Under the pieces are notes generated by a model, which was given only the letters and a program-made list of their open reading frames with translations, had not been told where the DNA came from and did no database searches. From Gammaproteobacteria bacterium RIFCSPHIGHO2_12_FULL_63_22 (GTDB taxonomy: Bacteria; Pseudomonadota; Gammaproteobacteria; Xanthomonadales; Xanthomonadaceae), in assembly GCA_001801685.1 (NCBI GenBank), contig MGYJ01000070.1, positions 1-54,397 on the forward strand: 54,397 bases of DNA. Reading direction: 5' to 3'. A program made the position numbers and the translations under genes. This document shows positions 10,301-17,923 of the stretch, piece after piece. Position 1 is the first letter of the stretch. Each line of letters opens with the position of its first letter.

Positions 10301-10990
10301 CTCGACCTGCCCAGCGCGGGAATGACGGTTCAGCCTGCCAATGGCTGGACCTGCAACGCGCCGGTCATTGATGCCACCGGAACCGATGTGCACTGCAGCA
10401 TTTCCAACTTCGCCTCGGGTGCGTCGGGCAGCTTCGTGATCGAGGTGCCGACCTCGCGTGACCTGGGCGGCCGCACGCTGACCCTGGGTGCGCAGGTCAG
10501 CTCGCCGATGACCGACCTGGCCCCGGCCAACAACAGCAGCAGCGATGCCACGCAGGTCACCGCGTCGGCCGACCTGCTGGCCCGGGTATTCGCGCCGAAG
10601 GGTCCGTTGAACAGCAAGAAACTGGTGGTCTTCGGCATCGGCATCGCCAATGCCGGCCCGCACGATGCGCGCAACGCCGTACTGGTGATCGCCGTGAATG
10701 CGCCGAAATCGGTGGTCACCGGCTTCACCGACGCGACCGGCAACGGCCTGGCCTGCAGCAATGCCAGCGACACCCCGACCCTCAGCACCTGGAACTGCCC
10801 GGTAGGTGAATGGTACGAGGCAGGCCGGTTCGACGGCCTGGGCGTGACCGTCAATCCCTTCTACACACAGCCCAGCAAGGTGCTGAGCGTCGGCGCCAGC
10901 TTCAATTCCACCACGACCGATCCGTCGCCGGGCAATAACAGCGCAGCAAAGGCCGTGAAAGTGGTTGGGGCGACAGCCACGCTACAATAG
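7400..10990 (+). CDS. Secreted multidomain nuclease, ExeM/NucH type
   Basis: The 1196-aa product starts with a signal peptide (MRHQRRLSWFVCALSVLLALPLQAQ, cut near 25). Domains in order: lamin-tail domain (about 26-165: LISQVYGGGGNSGAQYKNDF), Ig/fibronectin-like stretch (about 195-310), OB-fold (about 315-420: GQSVIVEGIVTARKSNGFF), endonuclease/exonuclease/phosphatase domain (about 570-925) and two C-terminal DUF11-type beta domains (about 930-1190). Catalytic motifs GGFNLQRFF, GVIEVENL, LLGDFNAF, SLDHM and VSDHDPV are present. The likely role is degradation of extracellular DNA for phosphate/nutrients or biofilm remodelling. The ATG at 7400 follows GGGGGAG. It is a single gene closed by a strong terminator. 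Confidence 0.88.
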   Translation: MRHQRRLSWFVCALSVLLALPLQAQVLISQVYGGGGNSGAQYKNDFIELFNAGSSAVDLSGWSVQYASSAGTTWAVTPVSGTLQPGQYLLVQEAAGSNTLATPLPTPDNTGTISMSGTAGKVALHNAITALSGACPVAQNFVAYGGANCPTPTATLSNTTAALRKTNGCTNTNTNSADFSALAPAPRNRGTTFNPCDGGGLPTDPTASASVTPSSVQAGDSVLLRVTVAPGQNPLSTGIVVIANLSPIGGSAAQALFNDGSNGDSVAGDNIYSYSATVDAATAPGPKVIGIGVGDDQLRSASLTASMSVVPFLTINQLQGNGLLSPYNGQSVIVEGIVTARKSNGFFLQTADGEEDASAATSEGLLVFTGSAPSATASVGNRVRVLGLVAEFKSSSNPHQLTVTEITGPSLTLVSTGNALPAAKEITLALANPSNPVDAMERLEGMRVSVASLNVVAPVGAFITESSAVSPSSGVFFGVLPGVARPFREPGVGALDTTVFPGGVNPPVFDTNPERIRIQSTGQSGATALGADVGDVINGLVGVLDYSNANYSLLPDPSASISVVAGATPTPVSVRKTSEITIGGFNLQRFFDETNAPSVSDPVLTPTALANRLKKTANAICGYVRAPDILGVIEVENLDILQRLAAGINAGNTQDPGSCESNPQYAAYLEEGNDVGGIDVGFLITGVEVAPGVPRVQVLEIIQEGKAATLANPNGTTSLLNDRPSLTLRARINQANGAHYDVIVINSHLRSLTDVSSTDPGSDGWATDGARVRAKRAAQAKYLADLVHARQLANPGERIVLLGDFNAFEFNDGYTDSMGIITGREAGPTEVLNHVDSPITTPLTNMAELSPEADRYSFSFDGNAQSLDHMVVNQALLDSTTGVRAEHARINADFGEDNYGDFTVPVRVSDHDPVVLFLDEAAFATADLAATVVATNSSVVIGQNVGFGVGVANGGPDAAAPVSLELRLDLPSAGMTVQPANGWTCNAPVIDATGTDVHCSISNFASGASGSFVIEVPTSRDLGGRTLTLGAQVSSPMTDLAPANNSSSDATQVTASADLLARVFAPKGPLNSKKLVVFGIGIANAGPHDARNAVLVIAVNAPKSVVTGFTDATGNGLACSNASDTPTLSTWNCPVGEWYEAGRFDGLGVTVNPFYTQPSKVLSVGASFNSTTTDPSPGNNSAAKAVKVVGATATLQ

Positions 10991-11010
10991 CGGCCTTGGC
11001 TGAACCGCAG

Positions 11011-11043
11011 AAAGCGCGGCTTCGGCCGCGCTTTTTTCGTTTT
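11011..11043 (+). terminator. Intrinsic terminator of the secreted nuclease gene
   Basis: AAAGCGCGGC (11011-11020), TTCG loop, GCCGCGCTTT (11025-11034), then TTTCGTTTT. This is a 10-bp stem closed by a C(UUCG)G tetraloop with a U-rich tail, 20 bases past the stop codon. It separates the nuclease from the downstream dehydrogenase operon. Confidence 0.9.
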
Positions 11044-11104
11044 GGGGCCGGCCTGCGTTGCGCAGCGCCGGCTTGTCGCCAAGATGGCCTGCCTGGGAGG
11101 GCTC

Positions 11105-12178
11105 ATGCCAACCGTTGCTACATTCGATATCGAATACATCCAGTACCTGGGCCCAGACGGAACCCTGGTACGCGACGACCTGCCTGAATTCGCCAACGAC
11201 CGGCAAGCGCTGGTCGAGTTGTTCAAGCAGATGTTGCTGGTGCGCAGCTTCGACACCAAGGCCGTCGCACTGCAACGCACCGGCAAGTTGGGCACGTACG
11301 CGTCCTGCCTCGGCCACGAGGCGACCCACATCGGCATCGGCAGCTCCATGCAGTACGACGACGTGCTGGCGCCGAGCTATCGCGAATACGGCGCGCAGTT
11401 CATGCGCGGCGTGAAACCGCGCGATGTCCTGATGTACTGGGGCGGCGACGAGCGCGGCAACGATTTCTCCGGCCCGGCGCACGATTACTCCTGGTGCGTT
11501 CCGATCGGTACGCAAAACCTGCATGCGGCAGGTGCGGCGCTGGCCTTCAAGCTGCGCGGCGAACCGCGCGTGGCCGTGGCCTGCGTCGGCGACGGCGGTT
11601 CGTCCAAGACCGACACCTATGCCGCCATCAACTCGGCCGGCGCGTTCACCCTGCCCTTCATCCAATGCATCATCAACAACGGCTGGGCGATTTCGGTGCC
11701 GCGCAAGGCGCAGACCGGCGCCAAGACCCTGGCCCAGAAAGGCATCGCCGGCGGCCTGGAGTGCGTGCAGGTGGACGGCAACGACATCATCGCGGTACGC
11801 GCCGCCATGGATTTTGCATTGAAGCGCGCGCGCAACGGCCACGGCGGCAGCTGCATCGAATTCGTCACCTATCGCCTGTCCGACCACACCACCGCCGACG
11901 ACGCACGTCGCTACCGCGAGGATGCGGAAGTGAAGGCCGGTTGGGAACGCGAACCCTTCCTGCGCCTGCGCAAATTCCTCACCAACGAAGGCGTGTGGAA
12001 CGAGCAGATGGAAAACGACTGGAAGGCAGAGTGCAACCGCCTGTCGGACATCGAGGTCAACGCGTACCTGGAGACCAAGGCACAGCCGGTCGAGGCGATG
12101 TTCGATTTCCTGTATGGCGAAATGCCGCATGACGTCGCCGCGCAACGCGCCGAAGCGCTGAAGTGGGAGAAGCGCTGA
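11105..12178 (+). CDS. pdhA: 2-oxoacid dehydrogenase E1 alpha subunit (pyruvate or branched-chain)
   Basis: Thiamine-diphosphate-dependent decarboxylase subunit of an alpha2beta2 E1. The ThDP motif is clear: CVGDGGSSKTDTY followed 26-30 residues later by IINNGWAIS. The phosphorylation-loop-like Y-R-L-S-D-H-T-T-A-D-D region and SYREYGAQFMRG are typical of this family. The 357-aa protein starts at an ATG (11105) after GGGAGGG. It is followed by E1 beta with a TGATG overlap, so the subunits are translationally coupled. Sequence alone does not settle pyruvate versus branched-chain 2-oxoacids. Xanthomonads need branched-chain acyl-CoA primers for iso-fatty acids, so the second option deserves weight. 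No E3 gene is in the window. Confidence 0.85.
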   Translation: MPTVATFDIEYIQYLGPDGTLVRDDLPEFANDRQALVELFKQMLLVRSFDTKAVALQRTGKLGTYASCLGHEATHIGIGSSMQYDDVLAPSYREYGAQFMRGVKPRDVLMYWGGDERGNDFSGPAHDYSWCVPIGTQNLHAAGAALAFKLRGEPRVAVACVGDGGSSKTDTYAAINSAGAFTLPFIQCIINNGWAISVPRKAQTGAKTLAQKGIAGGLECVQVDGNDIIAVRAAMDFALKRARNGHGGSCIEFVTYRLSDHTTADDARRYREDAEVKAGWEREPFLRLRKFLTNEGVWNEQMENDWKAECNRLSDIEVNAYLETKAQPVEAMFDFLYGEMPHDVAAQRAEALKWEKR

Positions 12179-13158
12179 TGGCTGCCATCACCTTGATCGA
12201 AGCGATCACCCAGGCCCTGGCCTGGGAACTCAAGCACGATGAAACCGTGGTCGTGCTGGGCGAAGACGTAGGCGTTAACGGCGGCGTCTTCCGCGCCACC
12301 GCCGGCTTGCAGCAGACGTTCGGGTCCGAGCGCGTGATTGATACGCCGCTGGACGAAACCACCATCGCCGGATTGACGGTGGGCTTGGCCACGCAAGGCA
12401 TGCGTCCCATTGCAGAGGCGCAGTTCGACGGATTCATGTATCCGATGGTGGACCACATCATCTGCCATGCCGCGCGCTTCCGTTACCGCACCCGCGGCCG
12501 CATGACCTGCCCGATGGTGCTGCGCGTGCCCTGGGGCGGCGGCATCCGCGCGCCGGAACATCATTCCGAAGCCAACGAAGCCATCTTCACCAACGTGCCG
12601 GGTTTGCGCGTGGTCATGCCCTCATCGCCGCAGCGTGCCTATGGCTTGTTGCTGGCCGCCATCCGCGATCCCGATCCGGTGATCTTCTTCGAACCCAAGC
12701 GCATCTATCGCCAGTACAAGGAAGAAGTGCCCGACGACGGCGAGGCCTTGCCGCTGGACGTGTGCTTCGTGCTGCGTGATGGCGCGGACGTGACCCTGGT
12801 GACCTGGGGCGCGCAAGTGAAGGAAACGCTCGAGGCCGCCGAAGCACTGGAGAAAGAAGGCATCAGCGCCGAAGTGATCGACGTCGCCACGCTGAAGCCG
12901 CTGGACTTCGACACCATCCACGAATCGGTGAAGAAGACCGGCCGTTGCGTGATCGTGCACGAAGCGCCGCGCACCGCGGGCTTCGGCGCCGAAATTGCCG
13001 CGCAGCTGGCCGAGAAGGCGATGTTCGACCTGGTCGCACCGGTCGAGCGCGTCACCGGCTACGACACGCACATCCCCTTGTTCCGCCTGGAAATGAAGTA
13101 CCTGCCCAGCGTGGAAAAAATCATCGCTGCCACCAAGCGCACCCTGGCTTCCAGCTGA
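12178..13158 (+). CDS. pdhB: 2-oxoacid dehydrogenase E1 beta subunit
   Basis: Partner of the preceding alpha subunit; supplies the second half of the ThDP site and the E2 contact. The 326-aa protein has the transketolase pyrimidine-binding domain (VLGEDVGVNGGVFRAT; TPLDETTIAGLTVGLA; PWGGGIRAPEHHSE) and the C-terminal transketolase domain (DVTLVTWGAQVKETLEAA; EVIDVATLKPLDFDT; HEAPRTAGFGAEIAA). The ATG at 12178 shares its A with the alpha-subunit TGA and is preceded by GGGAGAAG. It is followed after 19 bases by the E2 gene. Confidence 0.9.
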   Translation: MAAITLIEAITQALAWELKHDETVVVLGEDVGVNGGVFRATAGLQQTFGSERVIDTPLDETTIAGLTVGLATQGMRPIAEAQFDGFMYPMVDHIICHAARFRYRTRGRMTCPMVLRVPWGGGIRAPEHHSEANEAIFTNVPGLRVVMPSSPQRAYGLLLAAIRDPDPVIFFEPKRIYRQYKEEVPDDGEALPLDVCFVLRDGADVTLVTWGAQVKETLEAAEALEKEGISAEVIDVATLKPLDFDTIHESVKKTGRCVIVHEAPRTAGFGAEIAAQLAEKAMFDLVAPVERVTGYDTHIPLFRLEMKYLPSVEKIIAATKRTLASS

Positions 13159-13177
13159 GGCGGCACGGAGAACCATC

Positions 13178-14584
13178 ATGACCAACAAGACATTTTTCCT
13201 GCCCGACCTGGGTGAAGGCCTGCCCGATGCCGAAATCGTCGAGTGGATGGTGAAGGTCGGCGATACGATCAAGCTCGACGAGCCCCTGGTTTCGATGGAG
13301 ACCGCCAAGGCCGTCGTGGAATTGCCCTCGCCGTATTCGGGCAAGTTGTTGCGCGTCGCTGGCGGTCCCGGGGATGTGATCACCACCGGCGCGTGGCTGG
13401 TGGAAATGGAACTCGACATGAGCCTGCCGCAGCGTGCCGAGGCCCAGGACACCGGGCACGCGCATGGCGCCGGCCATGCGCCGCCGCCGGCCGCAACTGT
13501 GGGAGCGACCTCGGTCGCGCTTCCCGACACCTCGGGACAGTCGATCGCGGCCGAGGCCGCTCCCACAAGAGCGGCTCCCGCCGATGCGGGAACCGTGGTC
13601 GGCGCGATGCAGACCAGTGATGCCGTGCGCAGCGAAACGGCCATCGCCATCGGTGGCGTGAAGGCCATGCCGGCCGTGCGCGCCTTGGCCAAGAAACTCG
13701 GCGTCGACCTCAACCGCGTCAATCCCACCGGCGCCGATGGCGTGGTGACGCTGGGCGACGTGAAGCAGGCCGCGGAATCGGGCAGCGCGCGCGCCGGCAC
13801 GGCCGCCACCACTGCCCCCGCTCGCGCATCGGCCGCCAGCTACAGCGCGCCAGCACCGACGGCACGCGCCACCGTGCCCACCACGCGCCCGGCCGCAGCC
13901 CCCTCGCCGATGCGCAACGATTCGATGCCACGCTCGACCGCCGCGATGGACAGCGACGAACCCATCCGCGGCGTCCGTCGCAACATGGTGCGGGTGATGA
14001 GCCAGGCCCATGCCGAAGTCGTGCCGACCACGCTGATGGACGACGCCGACCTGCACGCCTGGTCGCACGGCGAAGACATCATGGCCCGCCTGATTCGCGC
14101 GCTGGTGCACGCCGCTGCCGCCGAGCCTGCGCTCAACGCATGGTTGAATGCGAAGGAAGGCACGCTGCGTCGCCATTCGCGCGTGGACGTGGGCATTGCG
14201 GTGGATTCGCCCGAAGGCTTGTTCGTGCCGGCGCTGCGCAACTGCGACCAACTCGATCCCGGCCAGGTGCGCAGCGAGCTCAATCGTCTTCGCGATGGCG
14301 TGAAAAATCGCAGCCTGCCGCCGGACGACCTGACCGGTTACACCGTGATGCTGTCGAACTTTGGTGTGTTCGCGGGCAAGTACGCCACGCCGATCGTCGT
14401 GCCGCCCTGCGTGTGCATCGTCGGCGCCGGTCGCCTGCACCATGCCATCGTGCCGGTGCTGGGCGGCATGGAAACCCACCGCATGATGCCGCTGTCGCTG
14501 ACCTTCGACCATCGCGCCGCCACCGGTGGCGAAGCCGCGCGCTTCCTGCGCGTGATGATCGACGACTTGCAGCGCCCGCACTGA
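13178..14584 (+). CDS. pdhC: Dihydrolipoamide acyltransferase (E2) of the 2-oxoacid dehydrogenase complex
   Basis: Core acyltransferase that moves the acyl group from E1 to CoA through a swinging lipoyl arm. Domains: one lipoyl domain (about 1-80, lysine in METAKAVVEL), an Ala/Pro-rich linker (about 85-155), a peripheral-subunit-binding domain (about 165-200: AMPAVRALAKKLGVDLNRVNPTG), a second flexible linker, and the catalytic domain (about 255-468) ending in TFDHRAATGGEAARF with the active-site histidine. The ATG at 13178 follows CGGAGAACC. Oddity: the first linker is partly encoded by an inverted pair of REP-like palindromes read in frame (13499-13567). Confidence 0.9.
   Translation: MTNKTFFLPDLGEGLPDAEIVEWMVKVGDTIKLDEPLVSMETAKAVVELPSPYSGKLLRVAGGPGDVITTGAWLVEMELDMSLPQRAEAQDTGHAHGAGHAPPPAATVGATSVALPDTSGQSIAAEAAPTRAAPADAGTVVGAMQTSDAVRSETAIAIGGVKAMPAVRALAKKLGVDLNRVNPTGADGVVTLGDVKQAAESGSARAGTAATTAPARASAASYSAPAPTARATVPTTRPAAAPSPMRNDSMPRSTAAMDSDEPIRGVRRNMVRVMSQAHAEVVPTTLMDDADLHAWSHGEDIMARLIRALVHAAAAEPALNAWLNAKEGTLRRHSRVDVGIAVDSPEGLFVPALRNCDQLDPGQVRSELNRLRDGVKNRSLPPDDLTGYTVMLSNFGVFAGKYATPIVVPPCVCIVGAGRLHHAIVPVLGGMETHRMMPLSLTFDHRAATGGEAARFLRVMIDDLQRPH
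13499..13567. repeat. Inverted REP pair (BIME-like) inside the E2 coding sequence
   Basis: Two 22-base units, 13499-13520 and the reverse complement of 13546-13567, agree at 20 of 22 positions. Each starts TGTGGGAGCG and contains its own small dyad (GCGACC/GGTCGC and GCGGCC/GGCCGC). This is the head and core of REP elements common between genes in xanthomonads and pseudomonads. A further GAGCGGCTCCCG (13570-13581) resembles a degraded unit. The pair adds about 23 codons to the linker without a stop or frameshift. Confidence 0.75.
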
Positions 14585-14609
14585 CGGCAACTCCACCGCG
14601 GAGCATCCC

Positions 14610-15377
14610 ATGGCGCGCCGACTCGCCGGCTTCATGATCGATTGCCAGGATTCGAAACTGGCGATGGCTCGCAAGTTCTGGAGCGGCGCGCTGGGACTGC
14701 CGGTGGTGGATGCAAACGAAGGCGGCGAAGGCCGCTACGCATTGCTGGGCACCGCCGCCGGGCACTGGCATGTGGAAGTGCAGGTCGTGGACCACCCGTC
14801 GCGCCTGCACCTGGACATCGAAGCCGACGACATCGAGGTCGAGGCCGATCGCCTGGAAGCACTCGGCGCGAAAAAAATCTCCAATCCACGCGGTCGCTGG
14901 TGGGTGATGCAGGCGCCGACCGGCCATCGCTTCTGCGTGGTGCGCTGGCGCGGCGATCGCGATGCGGTTACGCCGCCGGTAAAACAGCGTGGCGCGAAAC
15001 ACCGCAGCGGACTGGTCGCGCTGGTGCTCGACTGCCAGGTGGAGTCACTGGATATCGCGATCGATTTCTGGAGCCAGGCCCTGCACCGCGGCGTGGCCAG
15101 CCGCGACCAGGATGGCGACGGCAAATACGGCGAGATCGAGACGTCGGACGACGAGCCCTACCTGTTGCTCCAGCGCGTCGATCACGAGCCACGCGCGCAC
15201 CTGGACCTGCAGACCGATGACCTGGACGCAGAAGTCGCGCGACTGGAAGCGCTGGGCGCGACCCGCGTGAAATTCATCAAGCGCTGGTGGGTGATGCAGG
15301 CGCCAACCGGGCATCGCTTCTGCGTGGTGCGCCAACAACCCAACAAGCCAGGCTTGCCGCAAAACGCCTGGACTTGA
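14610..15377 (+). CDS. Tandem two-domain VOC (glyoxalase-like) protein
   Basis: A 255-aa protein made of two related halves, about 1-118 and 130-245. Each half follows the same scheme: a D-C-Q-x-S/E start, F-W-S-x-A-L, a paired acidic stretch (LHLDIEADDIEVEADRLEALGA; HLDLQTDDLDAEVARLEALGA), and an identical ending WWVMQAPTGHRFCVVR. It resembles the glyoxalase-like/bleomycin-resistance VOC family, which includes many uncharacterised members. The substrate is unknown. The ATG at 14610 lies 26 bases past the E2 stop with GCGGAG in front, so it may ride on the dehydrogenase transcript. It converges on trpS with 4 bases between stops. Confidence 0.75.
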   Translation: MARRLAGFMIDCQDSKLAMARKFWSGALGLPVVDANEGGEGRYALLGTAAGHWHVEVQVVDHPSRLHLDIEADDIEVEADRLEALGAKKISNPRGRWWVMQAPTGHRFCVVRWRGDRDAVTPPVKQRGAKHRSGLVALVLDCQVESLDIAIDFWSQALHRGVASRDQDGDGKYGEIETSDDEPYLLLQRVDHEPRAHLDLQTDDLDAEVARLEALGATRVKFIKRWWVMQAPTGHRFCVVRQQPNKPGLPQNAWT

Positions 15378-15381
15378 GCTC

Positions 15382-16710
15382 CTAGGGCGTCGCTTCGGCC
15401 AGGCCTGCCAGAGCGCCTGCCACTTCCTCGACGGCGACATCGGCAGCCAACTCGCCCAGTATTTCTTCGCCCAGGTGCAAGCCAAGATTCTCGACGTGTC
15501 GTAGCCCCTCTCCGGCGCTGGCGCGCAAGCGGCCGATCAATTGGCCGACATCACGCGCGGACGCGTGGCCGACGCTTTGCAGCAACAGCCGGCCTTCCGC
15601 ATCGATCAGCTTGAAGAAAAACCGGCCATCCGCCTCGCGGTACTGCTTGAAGCTGGCCTGCTTGCGCACGACCGGCGCAACCTTCTTCGTCGACGCCGCA
15701 CCATCGCGCAAATCCCGCAGCCCCACCGCATGCCTCAGCTCGGCGATGAAGGGCGTGGCGATGCGACGCGCCTTGATCGCGCCTTCGTGCAGCACCGCTT
15801 CGATCTCGATAGGCCGCGACATCAGGTCTTCGTAGCGCTCGCGCATCGGTGCGACGGTGCCGTCGATCAATTCGAACAAGGCCTGCTTGGCATCGCCCCA
15901 GCCGATGCCATCGGCATAGGACTGGCGCATCGCCGCGGCCTGTTCTTCACTCGCAAAGGCCTGGTACAACTGGAACAGCGCCGAGCCTTCGCTGCGCTTG
16001 CGCGCGCCGGGTGGCAACGAGTCGGTGACGATGCTGAAAATCAGCTTGCGCATCTGGTCGCTGGGTGCGAACAGCGGAATGGTGTTGTCGTAGCTCTTGC
16101 TCATCTTGCGGCCGTCCAGGCCCGGCAAGGTGGCGACCGACTCATCGATCACCGCCGACGGCATGACGAAGTGATCGCCATAAAGATGGTTGAAGCGCGC
16201 CGCGAAATCGCGCGCCATCTCGATGTGCTGAACCTGGTCGCGACCGACCGGCACCTGGTGCGCGCCGAACATCAGGATGTCGGCCGCCATCAAGACTGGA
16301 TACATGAAAAGGCCGGCATTCACGCCGGCATCCGGGTCCTCGCCTTCGGCCACGTTGCGGTCCACCGCGGCCTTGTAGGCATGCGCGCGATTGAGGATGC
16401 CCTTGCCGGCAACGCAGGTCAGCAGCCAGGTCAGCTCGGGAATTTCCGGAATATCGGATTGGCGATAGAACCAGACCTTGTTCGGGTCCAGCCCGGCAGC
16501 CAGCCAGCTGGCGGCGATCTCCAGCGTGGAGCGCTGCACGCGCAATGGATCCTGCACCTTCACCAGTGCGTGGTAGTCGGCCAGGAAGTAGAAACTTTCC
16601 ACGCCAGCGCGATGGCTGGCGGCGATGGCCGGGCGGATCGCACCGGCGTAGTTGCCCAGGTGCGGAGTGCCCGAGGTGGTGATGCCGGTGAGTACGCGTT
16701 GTGTGTCCAT
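15382..16710 (-). CDS. trpS: Tryptophanyl-tRNA synthetase with C-terminal extension
   Basis: Class I synthetase charging tRNA-Trp. The 442-aa product begins MDTQRVLTGITTSGTPHLGNY, with the HIGH-equivalent PHLGN, and has KMSKSYDN in the Rossmann core; VGRDQVQHIEMARDFAARFN is typical. The usual enzyme is about 330-350 aa. Here about 105 residues follow, starting near STKKVAPVVRKQ, with a compact FKQYREADGRFFFKLIDAEGRLLLQS beta unit and an acidic helical tail. The extension is probably lineage-specific and its role is unknown. The ATG at 16710 begins the first recognisable family residues. The gene diverges from the lipoprotein gene at 16802. Confidence 0.92.
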   Translation of the reverse strand: MDTQRVLTGITTSGTPHLGNYAGAIRPAIAASHRAGVESFYFLADYHALVKVQDPLRVQRSTLEIAASWLAAGLDPNKVWFYRQSDIPEIPELTWLLTCVAGKGILNRAHAYKAAVDRNVAEGEDPDAGVNAGLFMYPVLMAADILMFGAHQVPVGRDQVQHIEMARDFAARFNHLYGDHFVMPSAVIDESVATLPGLDGRKMSKSYDNTIPLFAPSDQMRKLIFSIVTDSLPPGARKRSEGSALFQLYQAFASEEQAAAMRQSYADGIGWGDAKQALFELIDGTVAPMRERYEDLMSRPIEIEAVLHEGAIKARRIATPFIAELRHAVGLRDLRDGAASTKKVAPVVRKQASFKQYREADGRFFFKLIDAEGRLLLQSVGHASARDVGQLIGRLRASAGEGLRHVENLGLHLGEEILGELAADVAVEEVAGALAGLAEATP

Positions 16711-16801
16711 GTTCGACCCGAGACTGACCGGCCTAGTTTAGCGGTTAACCCCATTTGGCTGGGTGGTGCGTTTTTCCCACTACCCAACACGGAGACCCGC
16801 C

Positions 16802-17629
16802 ATGAAACGCCGCCTGCCCGCCCTGACCGGAATTCCGCATGCCCTGGCCCTGACCCTGGCCTTGTGCCTGCCCCTGAGCGCCTGCGCGCGCGAGGAAACC
16901 CTGCTCGACGTGTCCATCGTGGACGTGGACCAGGGCGAACAACTCAGCCCCATCGCGCATCGCGGCCGCGACTACATTGCCGGCCATCCGGGCCATCGTT
17001 TTGCGGTAACGATGCAGAACCTGTCCGGCGAACGCGTGCTCGCGGTGCTGTCGGTGGACGGCGTGAATGCCATCAGCGGCCAGACGGCGGGCGCGTCGCA
17101 GGCGGGCTACGTGCTCGAGCCCTGGCAGCGCGTGGAGATTCGCGGTTGGCGAAAGAGTTATGCCGACATCGCCGAGTTCTATTTCACCGACCTTCCCGAT
17201 AGTTACGCGGCGCGTACCGGGCGTCCCGACAATGTGGGCGTGATCGGCGTGGCCGCATTCCGGGAGCGGCGCCTGCAAGCCATGCCCTACTCGCCGCCCG
17301 CGCCGATGATCGGTGAAGCCGGCAAGGCAATGGCAGAGCGATCTTCGGCAGATGCAGCGGGTGCCGGTAACGAGTCCCGCGCGCGCCGCCAGGACAGCGC
17401 GAGCGCACCCTCGGCGATGGCCCAGCAAATCGGCACGGGCCATGGCCAGCGTCGTTACGATCCGGTCGCGCAGACGCAATTCGAACGCGACAGCGCGCGA
17501 CCCAACCAGCGGATCGCCTTGTTCTACGATTCGTTCGAGGCACTGGCGGCGCGCGGCATCATCCGCGCGCGCAACTATGGCCAACAGCCCGAGCCGTTTC
17601 CGCTTGGCTTCGTCCCCGATCCGTACTGA
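16802..17629 (+). CDS. Hypothetical lipoprotein
   Basis: 275 aa with a lipoprotein signal: MKRRLPALTGIPHALALTLALCLPLSAC, lipobox LSAC at 25-28. The mature part has a beta-rich N-terminal region (HRFAVTMQNLSGERVLAVLSVDGVNAISG, then VLEPWQRVEIRGWRKS; about 60-130) resembling a small secreted domain that ends near RLQAMPYSPP. A low-complexity charged linker follows, then a C-terminal stretch with PNQRIALFYDSFEALAARGII. No known enzyme motif is seen. The ATG at 16802 follows GGAGACCCGCC. Function unknown; it is probably anchored in the periplasm/outer membrane. Confidence 0.75.
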   Translation: MKRRLPALTGIPHALALTLALCLPLSACAREETLLDVSIVDVDQGEQLSPIAHRGRDYIAGHPGHRFAVTMQNLSGERVLAVLSVDGVNAISGQTAGASQAGYVLEPWQRVEIRGWRKSYADIAEFYFTDLPDSYAARTGRPDNVGVIGVAAFRERRLQAMPYSPPAPMIGEAGKAMAERSSADAAGAGNESRARRQDSASAPSAMAQQIGTGHGQRRYDPVAQTQFERDSARPNQRIALFYDSFEALAARGIIRARNYGQQPEPFPLGFVPDPY

Positions 17630-17654
17630 GTTATCCGTACCGGGTGGGGCAGGA

Positions 17655-17786
17655 TCAGCGGTTGCCCGCGTCCTCGATCGCCCCGCCGGCGGACTTGATG
17701 TCCTTGCCCATGCCTTCAACCGTATGGCAGGCCGACAGGGACAGCAGGACAAGTGCTGAGATCAGGGCAAGGCGGATGCGGCTCAT
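17655..17786 (-). CDS. Entericidin-like small lipoprotein (first copy)
   Basis: 43 aa: MSRIRLALISALVLLSLSAC signal with lipobox LSAC, then HTVEGMGKDIKSAGGAIEDA. The G-x-G-K-D-I-x-x-G-G-x-A-I-E motif is the entericidin (EcnA/EcnB) signature. Entericidins are small membrane lipoproteins with toxin/antidote roles described in enterobacteria; no such role is proven here. The ATG at 17786 follows CTGGAG. A second paralogue lies directly upstream in the same orientation. Confidence 0.8.
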   Translation of the reverse strand: MSRIRLALISALVLLSLSACHTVEGMGKDIKSAGGAIEDAGNR

Positions 17787-17824
17787 GGCAGGCTCCAGGC
17801 GAAGGTGGCCGTAGTCTAGCCATG

Positions 17825-17852
17825 GAAACTGAACAGCCGCAAGTTCAGTTTC
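17825..17852. repeat. Perfect 10-bp inverted repeat upstream of the first entericidin-like gene
   Basis: GAAACTGAAC (17825-17834) and GTTCAGTTTC (17843-17852), 8 bases apart. It lies 39 bases ahead of the first entericidin-like gene and just past the terminator of the second. The AT-rich stem has no T-run, so an operator is more likely than a terminator. On the minus strand TTGCGG at 17842-17837 and CTAGAC at 17819-17814 could be a promoter spaced 17 bp, overlapping the repeat. Confidence 0.45.
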
Positions 17853-17865
17853 AGCCGCCCACAAA

Positions 17866-17897
17866 CGAACAGGCCGGGCATAAGCCCGGCCTGTTCG
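17866..17897 (-). terminator. Terminator after the second entericidin-like gene
   Basis: CGAACAGGCCGGGC (17866-17879) and GCCCGGCCTGTTCG (17884-17897) form a perfect 14-bp stem with loop ATAA. On the minus strand TTTGTGGG follows. It lies 26 bases past the stop of the 45-aa gene and upstream of the 43-aa gene, so the two paralogues appear to be separate transcripts. Confidence 0.8.
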
Positions 17898-17923
17898 TGG
17901 AATTCGACAAGCTGCGAAAGGGA

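Noticed and set aside
8060-10663. An 867-codon open frame antisense to the secreted nuclease gene
   Set aside because: His/Arg/Gln/Gly-rich, no domain, and opposite a gene with clear catalytic motifs; high-GC codon bias opens antisense frames.
17825-17852. 10-bp inverted repeat as a terminator
   Set aside because: AT-rich stem with no T-run, and a much stronger terminator lies right beside it.
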